Position numbers and translations under genes: made by a program. From Epilithonimonas hispanica (GTDB lineage: Bacteria; Bacteroidota; Bacteroidia; Flavobacteriales; Weeksellaceae): a stretch of DNA of 64,000 nt. This document shows, in pieces, positions 18,012-27,219 of the stretch. The first letter of the stretch is position 1. Each line of letters begins with the position of its first letter. The stretch covers positions 62,001 through 126,000 of the forward strand of contig NZ_QNUG01000002.1 of assembly GCF_003385395.1 (NCBI RefSeq), given 5' to 3'. The notes under the pieces are model-generated. The model worked only from the letters and a program-made list of their open reading frames with translations. It was not told the origin of the DNA and did no database searches.

Positions 18012-19355
18012 TTAAATAAGGCTTTCATCGTGCTGTGACAAATCCAGACCAATACTTTCCGAATCTTCTGTAACTCTCAACGGAATTATCATATCCGTCA
18101 ATTTGTATAAAATCAACGCACCTAAAAATGTAAACGCCGACACCAAAACCAAAGCCATCATATGATGCGCAAATACTTCGAATCCACCGTGAAGAAGACT
18201 TGCATTTTCGCCTTGAGCTAAGATTGCCGTCAGAATCATTCCCATAATTCCGCCAACACCGTGGCAAGCAAAAACATCCAAAGTATCATCTACTTTTTTC
18301 AGTCGTTTCCAATTGCACATCAAGTTTGAAACAATTGCAGAAATAAATCCGATGAAAACGGCGTGAGGAATCGTTACAAAACCTGCAGCAGGCGTAATCG
18401 CAACCAATCCGACAACAGCTCCAATACAAGCGCCTAAAGCAGAAACTTTGCGCCCATTGACTCTATCAAAGAAAATCCAAGATAGCATTGCTGTTCCTGA
18501 TGCAATAGTAGTTGTTCCAAATGCCATTGCCGCAGTTGCATTAGCCGACAAAGCTGAACCAGCATTGAAACCAAACCAGCCAAACCAAAGCATTCCTGTT
18601 CCCAATATTACAAACGGAATATTAGAAGGTTCGTGATGTGGATTCTTTCTTTTTCCAATCATCATTGCTCCGGCCAAAGCAGCGAATCCTGCACTCATAT
18701 GAACCACAGTTCCACCCGCAAAATCCTTCACTCCGAAATATTTATTCAACAATCCGTCCGGATGCCAAACCATATGACAAAGCGGTGTGTAAATAATTAA
18801 ATGAAACAAAACCATAAATAATAAGTAAGAAATAAACCTTACTCGTTCCGCAAATGAACCTGTTATCAAAGCCGGTGTAATGACCGCAAATTTCATTTGA
18901 AACAACGCAAACAAAACAAACGGAATAGTAGAAGCCATTTGACTGTGAGGCAAAACTCCAACGTTGTTAAAAAATAAATATGATGTTGGATTTCCAATGA
19001 GTCCATAATGTTCACCATTAATTGTAATCCCAATCGAATCTCCAAATGACAAACTGAATCCTACAACAACCCAAACAATGCTAATCACACCCAATGCAAT
19101 GAAACTCTGCAACATTGTTGAAATCATATTTTTTTTCCCGACCATTCCGCCGTAAAAAAAGGAAAGTCCAGGTGTCATCAATAAAACCAAACCGGAAGAA
19201 GCAAGAATCCAAGCGACATCCGAACCTACAATACTATCTTCTCCAAGAAAAGTTCCGGGTTTTGGTAAAGAAGTCTGCTCCGGCCAGAAAAGTGCAACAA
19301 TTGAAACCATACTAATTATCACGAATGATATTATCCAGCGTTTTTCAATTTTCAT
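18012..19355 (-). CDS. amt: Ammonium transporter Amt
   Basis: A 447-residue ammonium channel/transporter with 11-12 membrane helices. Typical motifs are visible: SSGLVLLMTPGLSFFYGGMV near the first helix, DFAGGTVVHMSAGFAAL with the first pore histidine, GWFGFNAGSAL, and ACHGVGGIMGMI with the second pore histidine. It imports ammonium at low nitrogen. No GlnK/PII gene is adjacent, which is unusual for amt but common in this phylum. A TATATTTG box is seen upstream. Confidence 0.94.
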   Translation of the reverse strand: MKIEKRWIISFVIISMVSIVALFWPEQTSLPKPGTFLGEDSIVGSDVAWILASSGLVLLMTPGLSFFYGGMVGKKNMISTMLQSFIALGVISIVWVVVGFSLSFGDSIGITINGEHYGLIGNPTSYLFFNNVGVLPHSQMASTIPFVLFALFQMKFAVITPALITGSFAERVRFISYLLFMVLFHLIIYTPLCHMVWHPDGLLNKYFGVKDFAGGTVVHMSAGFAALAGAMMIGKRKNPHHEPSNIPFVILGTGMLWFGWFGFNAGSALSANATAAMAFGTTTIASGTAMLSWIFFDRVNGRKVSALGACIGAVVGLVAITPAAGFVTIPHAVFIGFISAIVSNLMCNWKRLKKVDDTLDVFACHGVGGIMGMILTAILAQGENASLLHGGFEVFAHHMMALVLVSAFTFLGALILYKLTDMIIPLRVTEDSESIGLDLSQHDESLI

Positions 19356-19375
19356 ATTTTAAAATTTTAACCCTG

Positions 19376-19383
19376 CAAATATA
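19376..19383 (-). promoter_or_regulatory. -7 box of the amt promoter
   Basis: TATATTTG on the minus strand matches TAnnTTTG, 21 bases before the amt start codon. No TTG triplet is seen at the expected -33 distance, so the promoter may need an activator. Confidence 0.45.
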
Positions 19384-19531
19384 AAGGGTTAATTTGAATT
19401 AATTGTAAAAAATTAAAACACAAACCCCTAATTTTTTATTATTAAAAATAAAATTTAATCAAATTAAACAACTCGTAAAGTTCGAAAATAATCAGGCATT
19501 AGTTTTGATATATTATCAATAAAAATAAATT

Positions 19532-19720
19532 ATGAGACCAGATATTCCAAAACCAGACAGCGAAACCAACAAAGGTCCAATGATGGCAATTATTATTATT
19601 GTCGTTTTATTCCTTTTAGGATATTTTGTTTATATGATGTTTATCCCACAACAAGTGGAACAGATGAACCAAACGGACAAAGTACAGCCTACTGAACAAA
19701 CAATAAATGACTCCATCTAG
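19532..19720 (+). CDS. Small single-pass membrane protein of unknown function
   Basis: A 62-residue protein with a short charged, proline-containing N-terminus, one strong membrane helix at about 17-38 (MAIIIIVVLFLLGYFVYMMF), and a polar Gln/Thr-rich tail. No family is recognised. A perfect 10-bp terminator hairpin overlaps its stop codon, supporting a real short transcript. The ORF starts with an A-rich leader typical of this genome. It is divergent from amt and convergent with lipA. Confidence 0.6.
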   Translation: MRPDIPKPDSETNKGPMMAIIIIVVLFLLGYFVYMMFIPQQVEQMNQTDKVQPTEQTINDSI

Positions 19721-19729
19721 GAGTCATTT
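19705..19729 (+). terminator. Terminator overlapping the stop of the small membrane protein gene
   Basis: A perfect 10-bp stem, AAATGACTCC with GGAGTCATTT, around a five-base loop. The right half begins in the stop codon TAG. The T-run is weak (ATATTTAT), so it may be only partly efficient. Confidence 0.65.
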
Positions 19730-19755
19730 ATATTTATCAATCGAACATTATTTTC

Positions 19756-20610
19756 TTAATGAATATGTTTCTCAGCGTGATAAGAACTTCTTACCAAAGG
19801 TGAGCTTTCCACGTGACGGAATCCTAAGCTTCTTGCAAAATCTCCGAATTCATCAAATTCTTCCGGCGTAATAAAGCTTTTCACAGGAAGATGTTTTTTA
19901 GTTGGCTGAAGATATTGCCCAAGCGTAATCACATCTACATTGGCATTTCTGATATCCTCAATTGTTTGGAAAACCTCATCTTTAGTTTCTCCCAAGCCAA
20001 GCATTACTCCAGTTTTTGTACGGTTTTGTCCTGCTTCTTTTAGATATCTAAGAACATCTAAACTACGTTCGTACTTTGCTTGAATTCTCACTTCTCTTGT
20101 CAAACGTTTTACGGTTTCCATATTGTGGGAAATCACTTCCGGAGCTACTTCTACCAATCTGTCAAGATGTTTTGTCACGCCTTGAAAATCTGGAATCAGA
20201 GTTTCCATCGTTGTTCCCGGAGAAATTCTACGAACCGCATTTACCGTTTCAGCCCAAAGAATCGAACCCATATCTTTCAAATCATCTCTGTCAACCGAAG
20301 TCAAAACCGCGTGTTTGATTTTCATTAATTTGATAGAACGTGCTACTTTTTCCGGCTCGTCCCAATTCACATCCATTGGTTTTCCGGTTTTCACACCGCA
20401 GAAACCACAACTTCTGGTACAGATATTTCCCAGAATCATAAAGGTTGCTGTTCCTTCGCCCCAACATTCACCCATATTTGGACAGCTTCCACTTTGGCAA
20501 ATTGTGTTCAGTTTATATTTATCAACCAAATTTCTAAGTTCTCGGTAATTCTTACCTGTTGGCAATTTTACACGAATCCATTTGGGTTTTTGAGTCAATG
20601 TTTCTTCCAT
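19756..20610 (-). CDS. lipA: Lipoyl synthase
   Basis: A 284-residue radical-SAM enzyme that inserts two sulfurs into octanoyl groups on lipoyl-domain proteins. The auxiliary cluster ligands are Cys38, Cys43 and Cys49 ([12 protein letters not shown]), the radical-SAM cluster is Cys64, Cys68, Cys71 (CTRSCGFC), and the C-terminal RSSYHA serine motif is present. The length is normal. The sigma factor gene lies 15 bases upstream on the same strand, so they are probably cotranscribed. Confidence 0.97.
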   Translation of the reverse strand: MEETLTQKPKWIRVKLPTGKNYRELRNLVDKYKLNTICQSGSCPNMGECWGEGTATFMILGNICTRSCGFCGVKTGKPMDVNWDEPEKVARSIKLMKIKHAVLTSVDRDDLKDMGSILWAETVNAVRRISPGTTMETLIPDFQGVTKHLDRLVEVAPEVISHNMETVKRLTREVRIQAKYERSLDVLRYLKEAGQNRTKTGVMLGLGETKDEVFQTIEDIRNANVDVITLGQYLQPTKKHLPVKSFITPEEFDEFGDFARSLGFRHVESSPLVRSSYHAEKHIH

Positions 20611-20625
20611 TCTGATTTTCTAAAA

Positions 20626-21183
20626 TTAAAAATCCGTTTCGTCTTCTTTTAATAATTCGGCCAAGATTTTCTTAGCTCTCATTATTCTTACTTTTGTGTT
20701 GGCAACGGAAAGATTGAGTTCTTCCGCTATTTCTTTGATGCTTTTTTCCTCAAAAAATCTCAATCTGATGATATCCTGATTTTTAGCATCCATTGTTTCT
20801 ATGATTTTGATAATCTTTTGCTGGTCTTCTTCAGAAATCAATAATTCCTCGGGTGACCTTGTAAATTCGTTCTTTACATTTTCCAATCCGTCGCTTGCAT
20901 CTTCGTTTTCTCGGCTTTTTCTTCTCCAGAAATCGATGATTGTATTTTGAGCAATTGTCAAAATCCAAGTCTTGAATTGAAAATTAGGGTCAAATAAATC
21001 CAGCTTGTTAAGAACTTTTGAAAATACCGAAACCGTGATTTCATCTGCATCATTTTCATCCTTCACTCTGTTCATCACAAAAGAAAAAACATCAACCCAA
21101 AACAGGTTAATCAATTGTGTTTGAGCTTTTTGATTCTTATCTCTAGCCTTTATGATAAGAGCGAGTAACTGGTCTTCTTTCAT
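20626..21183 (-). CDS. RNA polymerase ECF-type sigma factor
   Basis: A 185-residue sigma-70 family protein with region 2 (NLFWVDVFSFVMNRVKDENDADEITVSVFSKV... FQFKTWILTIAQNTIIDFWRRK) and region 4 (DAKNQDIIRLRFFEEKSIKEIAEELNLSVANTKVRIMRAKKIL). No anti-sigma factor gene is adjacent; lipA follows directly. The regulon is unknown. A TATCTTTG box lies upstream. Confidence 0.9.
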   Translation of the reverse strand: MKEDQLLALIIKARDKNQKAQTQLINLFWVDVFSFVMNRVKDENDADEITVSVFSKVLNKLDLFDPNFQFKTWILTIAQNTIIDFWRRKSRENEDASDGLENVKNEFTRSPEELLISEEDQQKIIKIIETMDAKNQDIIRLRFFEEKSIKEIAEELNLSVANTKVRIMRAKKILAELLKEDETDF

Positions 21184-21194
21184 TTTTCAAAGAA

Positions 21195-21202
21195 CAAAGA
21201 TA
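21195..21202 (-). promoter_or_regulatory. -7 box before the sigma factor gene
   Basis: TATCTTTG on the minus strand matches TAnnTTTG. It lies only 11 bases before the start codon, implying a very short leader. No good -33 TTG was found at normal spacing. Confidence 0.4.
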
Positions 21203-21396
21203 GCTATATATTATTAAAAAATATGAATATCAAGAGATTGAGAATTTCTATTATTTTGAATGGAATTCTTTTGAGATTTAGAGTGAATTTAAATAACAAA
21301 TATCAAGGCTGAATTATTTTAAAAGAAGTATTTTTACTGGCTTGATTCTGGAATAGAAAAATCACAATAAACAATTAAATATCAGACAAATAAATA

Positions 21397-22170
21397 ATGA
21401 AATTTTATAAATATCAAGGTACAGGAAATGATTTTGTAATGATCGACAACCGTTTAGGAGAATGGGACGACTTATCTATCGAGAACATACAAAAGCTTTG
21501 TGACCGCAGATTTGGGATTGGCGCAGACGGATTAATTAAAATCAATTCGACAGAAAGTGTTGATTTTGAAGTGGATTATTACAATTCCGACGGTTCCAAA
21601 AGTTTCTGTGGAAATGGCGCACGTTGTTCTGTCGCATTTGCTCATTTCTTAGATATTATCGAGGATAAAACCACTTTCACTGCGATTGACGGAATCCACG
21701 AAGCAGAAATCAAAAATGGAATCGTTAAATTGAAAATGGGCGATGTAAAATCCATTGATACAGACGGAAATGATTTTGTTTTGAATACAGGTTCGCCACA
21801 TTATGTTAAGTACGTTGAAATGTTAAATAATTATAATGTTTACAAAATTGGTAACGAAATCCGAAATTCTGAAACTTATAAGAAAGAAGGAATCAATGTG
21901 AATTTTGTTGAGAAATTGTCTGATAAAGAACTTTTTGTAAGAACTTATGAACGTGGTGTTGAAGATGAAACTTACAGCTGTGGAACGGGAGTTACAGCTG
22001 CAGCTTTAACTTTTATGAAAAATAACAATCAAAAGTTTGTTGAAATTAAAGTTATGGGCGGACAGCTGAAAGTTTATGCTGAGAAAGATGGAGAAGGATT
22101 CAAAAACATTTGGTTAGAAGGTCCTGCTGTTCAGGTTTTTAAAGGAGATATTAATCTAGACAAAGCCTGA
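21397..22170 (+). CDS. dapF: Diaminopimelate epimerase
   Basis: A 257-residue cofactor-free epimerase converting LL- to meso-diaminopimelate for lysine and peptidoglycan. The two catalytic cysteines are Cys71 in SFCGNGARC and Cys195 in YSCGTGVTAAA; the N-terminus MKFYKYQGTGNDFVMID is typical. mltG follows after 12 bases, so both belong to a cell-wall transcription unit. Confidence 0.96.
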   Translation: MKFYKYQGTGNDFVMIDNRLGEWDDLSIENIQKLCDRRFGIGADGLIKINSTESVDFEVDYYNSDGSKSFCGNGARCSVAFAHFLDIIEDKTTFTAIDGIHEAEIKNGIVKLKMGDVKSIDTDGNDFVLNTGSPHYVKYVEMLNNYNVYKIGNEIRNSETYKKEGINVNFVEKLSDKELFVRTYERGVEDETYSCGTGVTAAALTFMKNNNQKFVEIKVMGGQLKVYAEKDGEGFKNIWLEGPAVQVFKGDINLDKA

Positions 22171-22182
22171 TATTTTAAAGTT

Positions 22183-23208
22183 ATGAAAAAAACAATTCTT
22201 ATCATTTTTGTTGTTATTATCGCAATCCTTGGTTTCTTTGGGTTGAGATTTTATAATAAATATCTTGGAAACAATGTGGAAAAAGAAGGTTTTGTCTTGA
22301 TTCCGCATCATTCGAGTTATAAGCAGATTTTGGATTCAATCTCCCCTTTCATCAAAAACAAAGACAATTTTACAAGTATTGCTGACGATAAAAATCTGAA
22401 AGAAAATTTCAAAGCCGGACGTTACGAAATCAAATCAGGAATGAACAACCGAGAAATCACCAATATGATTATCGCTGGAAATCAAACTCCGAATTCTTTC
22501 AGAATTAAAGACTTTGATGACGTTTATCAAATGATTGGACGCGTGACCAAGAAAACAGAAATTGATTCTTTGAAATTTGTTAAAAAACTTAACGAAATAG
22601 CGATTAATAAAGGCTACAAAAACGCTGAAGACCTAAAAAAATATTTCTTCAATAATACTTATGATTTTTTCTGGACCGTAACGCCTAAAGAATTCTTTGA
22701 TAAATTCGAAAATGATTATAAGGATTTTTGGACTGCTGACAGAATCGAGAAGGAAAAAAAATCAGGATTAACAAGAGACCAGATTTACGCATTAGCTTCA
22801 ATTGTTTATAAAGAATCTGGCGGAAAACCTGACGAACAAAGAACAATCGCAGGATTATATCTCAATCGCTATAAAAAAGGAATGAAGTTGCAAAGTGACC
22901 CAACGGTAATCTACGCAGTGAACAAAGCGAGTAATTTCACTCAACAAATCAAGAGAGTTTATTACAAACATCTGAAAGAGCCTTCTCCATATAATACTTA
23001 TGCGAACAAAGGAATCCCACCAGGACCGATTTGTATTGTTGATAAAAACTCTATAGATGCGGTTTTGGAAGCGGAAAACCATAATTACATTTTTATGTGT
23101 GCCGATCCTGCGAGATTCGGTTATCATAAATTCACAGATAATGATGCTGAACACGCCAAGAATGCAAAAGCCTATCAGGACTGGCTGAACAGCAAACAAA
23201 TAAAATAA
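22183..23208 (+). CDS. mltG: Endolytic murein transglycosylase MltG
   Basis: A 341-residue YceG-like protein with one N-terminal membrane helix (about 3-22) and a large periplasmic domain. The catalytic glutamate is in ALASIVYKESGGKPDEQ, and the domain ends with SPYNTYANKGIPPGPI and CADPARFGYHKF, typical of MltG. It cleaves nascent peptidoglycan strands and so sets their length. Lies 12 bases behind dapF. Confidence 0.94.
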   Translation: MKKTILIIFVVIIAILGFFGLRFYNKYLGNNVEKEGFVLIPHHSSYKQILDSISPFIKNKDNFTSIADDKNLKENFKAGRYEIKSGMNNREITNMIIAGNQTPNSFRIKDFDDVYQMIGRVTKKTEIDSLKFVKKLNEIAINKGYKNAEDLKKYFFNNTYDFFWTVTPKEFFDKFENDYKDFWTADRIEKEKKSGLTRDQIYALASIVYKESGGKPDEQRTIAGLYLNRYKKGMKLQSDPTVIYAVNKASNFTQQIKRVYYKHLKEPSPYNTYANKGIPPGPICIVDKNSIDAVLEAENHNYIFMCADPARFGYHKFTDNDAEHAKNAKAYQDWLNSKQIK

Positions 23209-23238
23209 TAAAGAGCAAAAAGCGAAAAATAAACTAGA

Positions 23239-25824
23239 ATGGAACGAACGGAAATTGTAAGTGTATTTCAGAAACGAATCTTTGGACTGGCATTAACTAT
23301 CGGAGCCGCAAGTTTTGTAATAGCACAACAAAAAGTGACTATTTCTGGAAACGTAAAAGATGCAAATGGCGGAGTTGGATACGCATCGATAACTTTCAGA
23401 AATCAACAAAATTCACAATTGGATGATGCCGCATTAGCAGATGTGGACGGGAACTATAAAGTGGATCTAGCTCCAGGAAACTACGATGTGAACATTGAAG
23501 CGGTTGACTATAAAAAATTCACCCAAACAATCCAAGTGGAGAAAGCTGGTGCAATTGCGCCATTCGTTATTGTTTCCGACGGAAAAGCAAATCTGAACAA
23601 CACAACAGATATACAGGGAGTTACAATTACTGCTACTTCAACAAAACCTTATAAAGTAGAACTTGACAAAAAAACTTATGACCCTTCGCAAGACTTGGTA
23701 AGCAAAGGTGGAAGTTTGCAAGATGTTTTATCTAACGTCCCTTCCGTTTCGGTAGATACAGATGGAACAGTTTCTATGAGAGGAAGTTCTAATGTAAGAT
23801 TTTTGATCAATGGAAAGCCGTCTGCACTTCTTGGAATAGATGATGGCGCCAATGCTTTACAAAGTATCCCGGCAGATCAGATCGAGAAAATAGAAGTGAT
23901 CACGAATCCTTCTTCGAAATTCGAAGCAAGCGGAACTGCTGGTATCCTTAATATCATTCTTAAGAAAAATAAAAAAACAGGCTTCAATGGTAGTGTAATT
24001 GGCACTTTAGGATATCTTCCTCAAACTAATCTTAATACAAGTCTTAGTTGGAGAAAAGGAAATTTTTCCTGGTTTTTGAACGGTGGCGGCGGTTACAGAG
24101 AATCTAAAAATACCAATAGAAATGACAATTACTACAACAATGTTACTACTATTGGGGACGAAACAGAATCTCACCAAAATTCTGAAATAAAGAATAAAAA
24201 CAGCAATTACAACGCTACTGCAGGGATTGTCTATGACATAACTGAGAAAACATCTGTTAATGCATCTGGAACCGTAAGAACTTTTGAAAGTGATAACGTT
24301 GGTAATATTGATTATAATTATCTGTTATTCAATGCGCCAAATACTTACACGTTGAGAAATACTACCGGAAATAATAATAATCTTGCGTTTCAAGGAGATT
24401 TTGGCCTAGATCACAAATTTGATGACAAAGGGCAGAATCTATCATTATCCCTGAGTTTACAAAGAAACCGCTCCAACAACAATACAAACATCAAAGAATA
24501 TGATGATTATAGTACTGTAACATCTCTACAAAACCTCATCAATCAAAGAACTGTCAATAAAAATATTGTTGCAAAAGCGGATTACGAATTACCAATTGGT
24601 GAAATTTCAAAATTAGAGGCCGGCTATCGTTTAGATTCCAACAGCAATAGTTATGACAATAACGTTTTGGAAAGCACAACTGCATTCCCTACTTTGAGAA
24701 ATCTGGGACTTTATACTTATGATGCTCAATACAAAGAATTGTTCAACGCATTTTATGTACAATTTAAAAGTAAAATTGGCAAAGTAGGTTATCAGTTAGG
24801 CCTGAGAGATGAGATATCCAACGTAACGATAGATTATCAAAATCTTTTAACACCAGGATCCATAGGTTACACAGAGCCTGTTGTTGACAGAAAGAAGAAT
24901 TATAATAACCTGTTCCCAAGTGTATTCTTAAGCTACGAGTTTGCCAAAGACAATCAACTATTAGTTAATTATACAAGAAGGATTGACAGACCAAGAGGTT
25001 TCTTCTTGATTCCGAATCCTAGCTACAATGATAACCAAAACATCTTTGATGGAAATATAGACCTTAATCCTTCCTATGTAGATTCTTACGAGGTAGGTTA
25101 CAGTATTTCTAAAAAGAAATTCACTATCAACCCAACTCTATATTACAGACATCAAGAAGATGATGTAAAAATGTTGGTTTACAATACAAAAGAAAGTTAT
25201 GAGGTGACTCCAGATGTGTTTAAAGACAGAATTGTTTTCCACACAAAACCAATCAATTTGGGGACTGATGATAGATTTGGTTTAGACCTTAACTTCAATT
25301 GGGATGCAACAAGCTGGTTAAAATTTATGGGTAACGTAGATGTATTTGGCTACAATACCAAAGGTAGTACGCTTTACCAAACTTTAGATAAAGATGGTAA
25401 TGAAATTACCGACACGGCCAATTTCACAGGTAATGGGGTTTCTACCAGATCAAGGCTGACCACTACTTTCAAAGTTGACAAAACTCTTAACTTTCAGGTG
25501 CAAGGGTTTTTCAGAGGTGGACAAAAAACAGAATATCAACATAGAAAAGATATGTATGCTATTAACTTTGGTGCATCTAAAACTATTTGGAATGGAAATG
25601 GTACCATTGCTTTCAATATCCAGGATGTCTTCAATACCAGAGCAATGCAGTCTACCACTTATACCGCGAACAGCGTGAGAGATTCCTATATGCAATGGCA
25701 ACCTAGACAATTCACAATGTCATTAACCTACAGATTCAAGCAAGGAGAAAAAGTTGAACAACCTAAACGTAAAAAAGATATCAACTCGAATGCATCTGGC
25801 GACGACCAACAGGGACCAATGTAA
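23239..25824 (+). CDS. Outer-membrane beta-barrel protein (TonB-receptor-like, OMP_b-brl_3 type)
   Basis: An 861-residue outer-membrane protein. A signal segment ends near residue 29. Residues about 30-115 form a carboxypeptidase-regulatory-like beta-sandwich (VTISGNVKDANGGVGYASITF). Residues about 150-235 form a plug-like domain (GGSLQDVLSNVPSVSVDTDG, then IEKIEVITNPSSKFEASG.AGILNIILKK). The rest is a barrel. No TonB box is evident. Such proteins are common in this phylum; the ligand is unknown. It lies 30 bases behind mltG and is followed by a strong terminator. Confidence 0.88.
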   Translation: MERTEIVSVFQKRIFGLALTIGAASFVIAQQKVTISGNVKDANGGVGYASITFRNQQNSQLDDAALADVDGNYKVDLAPGNYDVNIEAVDYKKFTQTIQVEKAGAIAPFVIVSDGKANLNNTTDIQGVTITATSTKPYKVELDKKTYDPSQDLVSKGGSLQDVLSNVPSVSVDTDGTVSMRGSSNVRFLINGKPSALLGIDDGANALQSIPADQIEKIEVITNPSSKFEASGTAGILNIILKKNKKTGFNGSVIGTLGYLPQTNLNTSLSWRKGNFSWFLNGGGGYRESKNTNRNDNYYNNVTTIGDETESHQNSEIKNKNSNYNATAGIVYDITEKTSVNASGTVRTFESDNVGNIDYNYLLFNAPNTYTLRNTTGNNNNLAFQGDFGLDHKFDDKGQNLSLSLSLQRNRSNNNTNIKEYDDYSTVTSLQNLINQRTVNKNIVAKADYELPIGEISKLEAGYRLDSNSNSYDNNVLESTTAFPTLRNLGLYTYDAQYKELFNAFYVQFKSKIGKVGYQLGLRDEISNVTIDYQNLLTPGSIGYTEPVVDRKKNYNNLFPSVFLSYEFAKDNQLLVNYTRRIDRPRGFFLIPNPSYNDNQNIFDGNIDLNPSYVDSYEVGYSISKKKFTINPTLYYRHQEDDVKMLVYNTKESYEVTPDVFKDRIVFHTKPINLGTDDRFGLDLNFNWDATSWLKFMGNVDVFGYNTKGSTLYQTLDKDGNEITDTANFTGNGVSTRSRLTTTFKVDKTLNFQVQGFFRGGQKTEYQHRKDMYAINFGASKTIWNGNGTIAFNIQDVFNTRAMQSTTYTANSVRDSYMQWQPRQFTMSLTYRFKQGEKVEQPKRKKDINSNASGDDQQGPM

Positions 25825-25851
25825 TAATTCATCCGAAGAATGTAAAATTCA

Positions 25852-25880
25852 AAGAGGCTGTCTCAAAAGGACAGCCTCTT
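25852..25880 (+). terminator. Terminator with the GGCTGTC/GACAGCC hairpin
   Basis: A perfect 11-bp stem, AAGAGGCTGTC with GACAGCCTCTT, around TCAAAAG, followed by ATTTTC. Its 29 bases are the exact reverse complement of 41948-41976, the right end of the IS1182-type element. Confidence 0.85.
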
Positions 25881-25930
25881 ATTTTCATAGATATATAAAT
25901 AGATTGTGATCAACACTGTTATTCTATAAA

Positions 25931-25968
25931 AAAATCCGTCTCGCTATAAAAACGAAACGGACTTTTTT
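25931..25968 (-). terminator. Terminator downstream of the MacA-like gene
   Basis: AAAATCCGTCTCG and CGAAACGGACTTTT form a stem with one mismatch, with A and T runs on the two sides. It lies 22 bases past the adaptor gene stop. Confidence 0.7.
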
Positions 25969-25989
25969 AACAATTATAATTTTAAAGGT

Positions 25990-27186
25990 CTATTTCTTTT
26001 GTTCTTTCAACTCTTCTTTGTCTTTGTCAGAAGGATTCCAAACTTTAACCTCAGCATTTTTATCAATCCCGGAACGGATTTGAACATTGATTCCATCACT
26101 AGAACCTAGCTTAACATATACTTTTTTGAAACCACCATTCGGTTGTTTTACTTCTACAAAAGCTTTGTTATTTCCCTTTTCATATTGAATAAGAGACTCA
26201 TCCAAAAGTAATGCATTTTTCTGAGAACTCAATAATATTTCTCCATTTGCACTGAATCCGGCTCTGATGTATTCTCCGGTTTTGTTGAAAACATCGCCTT
26301 CTACCGCGAATTTTATCGTTCCGCTTTCCTCAGTTCCTTTTGGCGCAATCAAGGTTAATTTTCCTGGGAAAGATTTATTTTGAAGAGCACCGATTACGAC
26401 GCTCATATCCATCCCTTGCTTCAATTTTCCAGCCTGAGCTTCATCGATATCACCTTTAAAAATCAATGAATTAAGGTCTGCGATAGAACAAATCGTAGTT
26501 CCCGCATTGAAAGAGTTAGCCTCGATTACCTGACTACCCACTTTCACAGGAATTTCCAAAACAGTTCCAGCCGCTTTAGCACGAATCTGAGTCGTTGCCA
26601 TACTTTGTAATTCCGGAGTTGCTCCTGTTCTTACGATTTGTAATTGTTTCTGAGCGGCATTCAGTTGTTGAACAGCTAGCTTTTGTTGTTGGATTGTAGT
26701 TTGCAATTGTTGCTCAGCTGTGATATATTCTTGTTTAGAAATCACACCTTGCTTGTACAACTTCGCTTGCATCTCGTATTGTTTCTGCTGATTATCAACG
26801 TTTACTTTTGCATTAGCTAACTGAATCTGAGTATTATTAACCTGCATTGTTGCGTTGTTCACTTCCGTAATATTAGGCACAATTCTGATTGTCGCCAACA
26901 ATTGTCCGGCTTCCACTTTATCTCCTTCATCTACATTGATACTTTGGATGATTCCGGCAATGTTTGGTTTGATTTCGATTTCTTCACGAGGTTCTATTTT
27001 CCCTGTCGCCATTACTTTGTCATCCAAGTTTTTGATGCTTGGTTTTCTAGTAAGGAAGACTTCGTTCTCAGCTGAATTGGACTTGATAAGATAACCGATT
27101 CCGCCAACAAAAGCCAGCACAAAAATAATTCCCAAAATGATGGTCATCAATTTTTTGAATGTAAATTTCTTTTTTTCTTTTTCCAT
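25990..27186 (-). CDS. Periplasmic adaptor of a MacAB-like exporter
   Basis: A 398-residue membrane-fusion protein. It has an N-terminal membrane helix (about 11-30), a lipoyl-like domain (GIIQSINVDEGDKVEAGQLLATI), a coiled-coil hairpin rich in Gln/Asn (about 110-190), then beta-barrel and membrane-proximal domains. It links the inner-membrane transporter to an outer-membrane duct. It is the last of four same-strand genes (ATPase, two permeases, adaptor); no TolC gene is in this unit. Confidence 0.9.
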   Translation of the reverse strand: MEKEKKKFTFKKLMTIILGIIFVLAFVGGIGYLIKSNSAENEVFLTRKPSIKNLDDKVMATGKIEPREEIEIKPNIAGIIQSINVDEGDKVEAGQLLATIRIVPNITEVNNATMQVNNTQIQLANAKVNVDNQQKQYEMQAKLYKQGVISKQEYITAEQQLQTTIQQQKLAVQQLNAAQKQLQIVRTGATPELQSMATTQIRAKAAGTVLEIPVKVGSQVIEANSFNAGTTICSIADLNSLIFKGDIDEAQAGKLKQGMDMSVVIGALQNKSFPGKLTLIAPKGTEESGTIKFAVEGDVFNKTGEYIRAGFSANGEILLSSQKNALLLDESLIQYEKGNNKAFVEVKQPNGGFKKVYVKLGSSDGINVQIRSGIDKNAEVKVWNPSDKDKEELKEQKK

Positions 27187-27219
27187 TATATAGAAATATA
27201 GTTTGTTTATTATTAATTT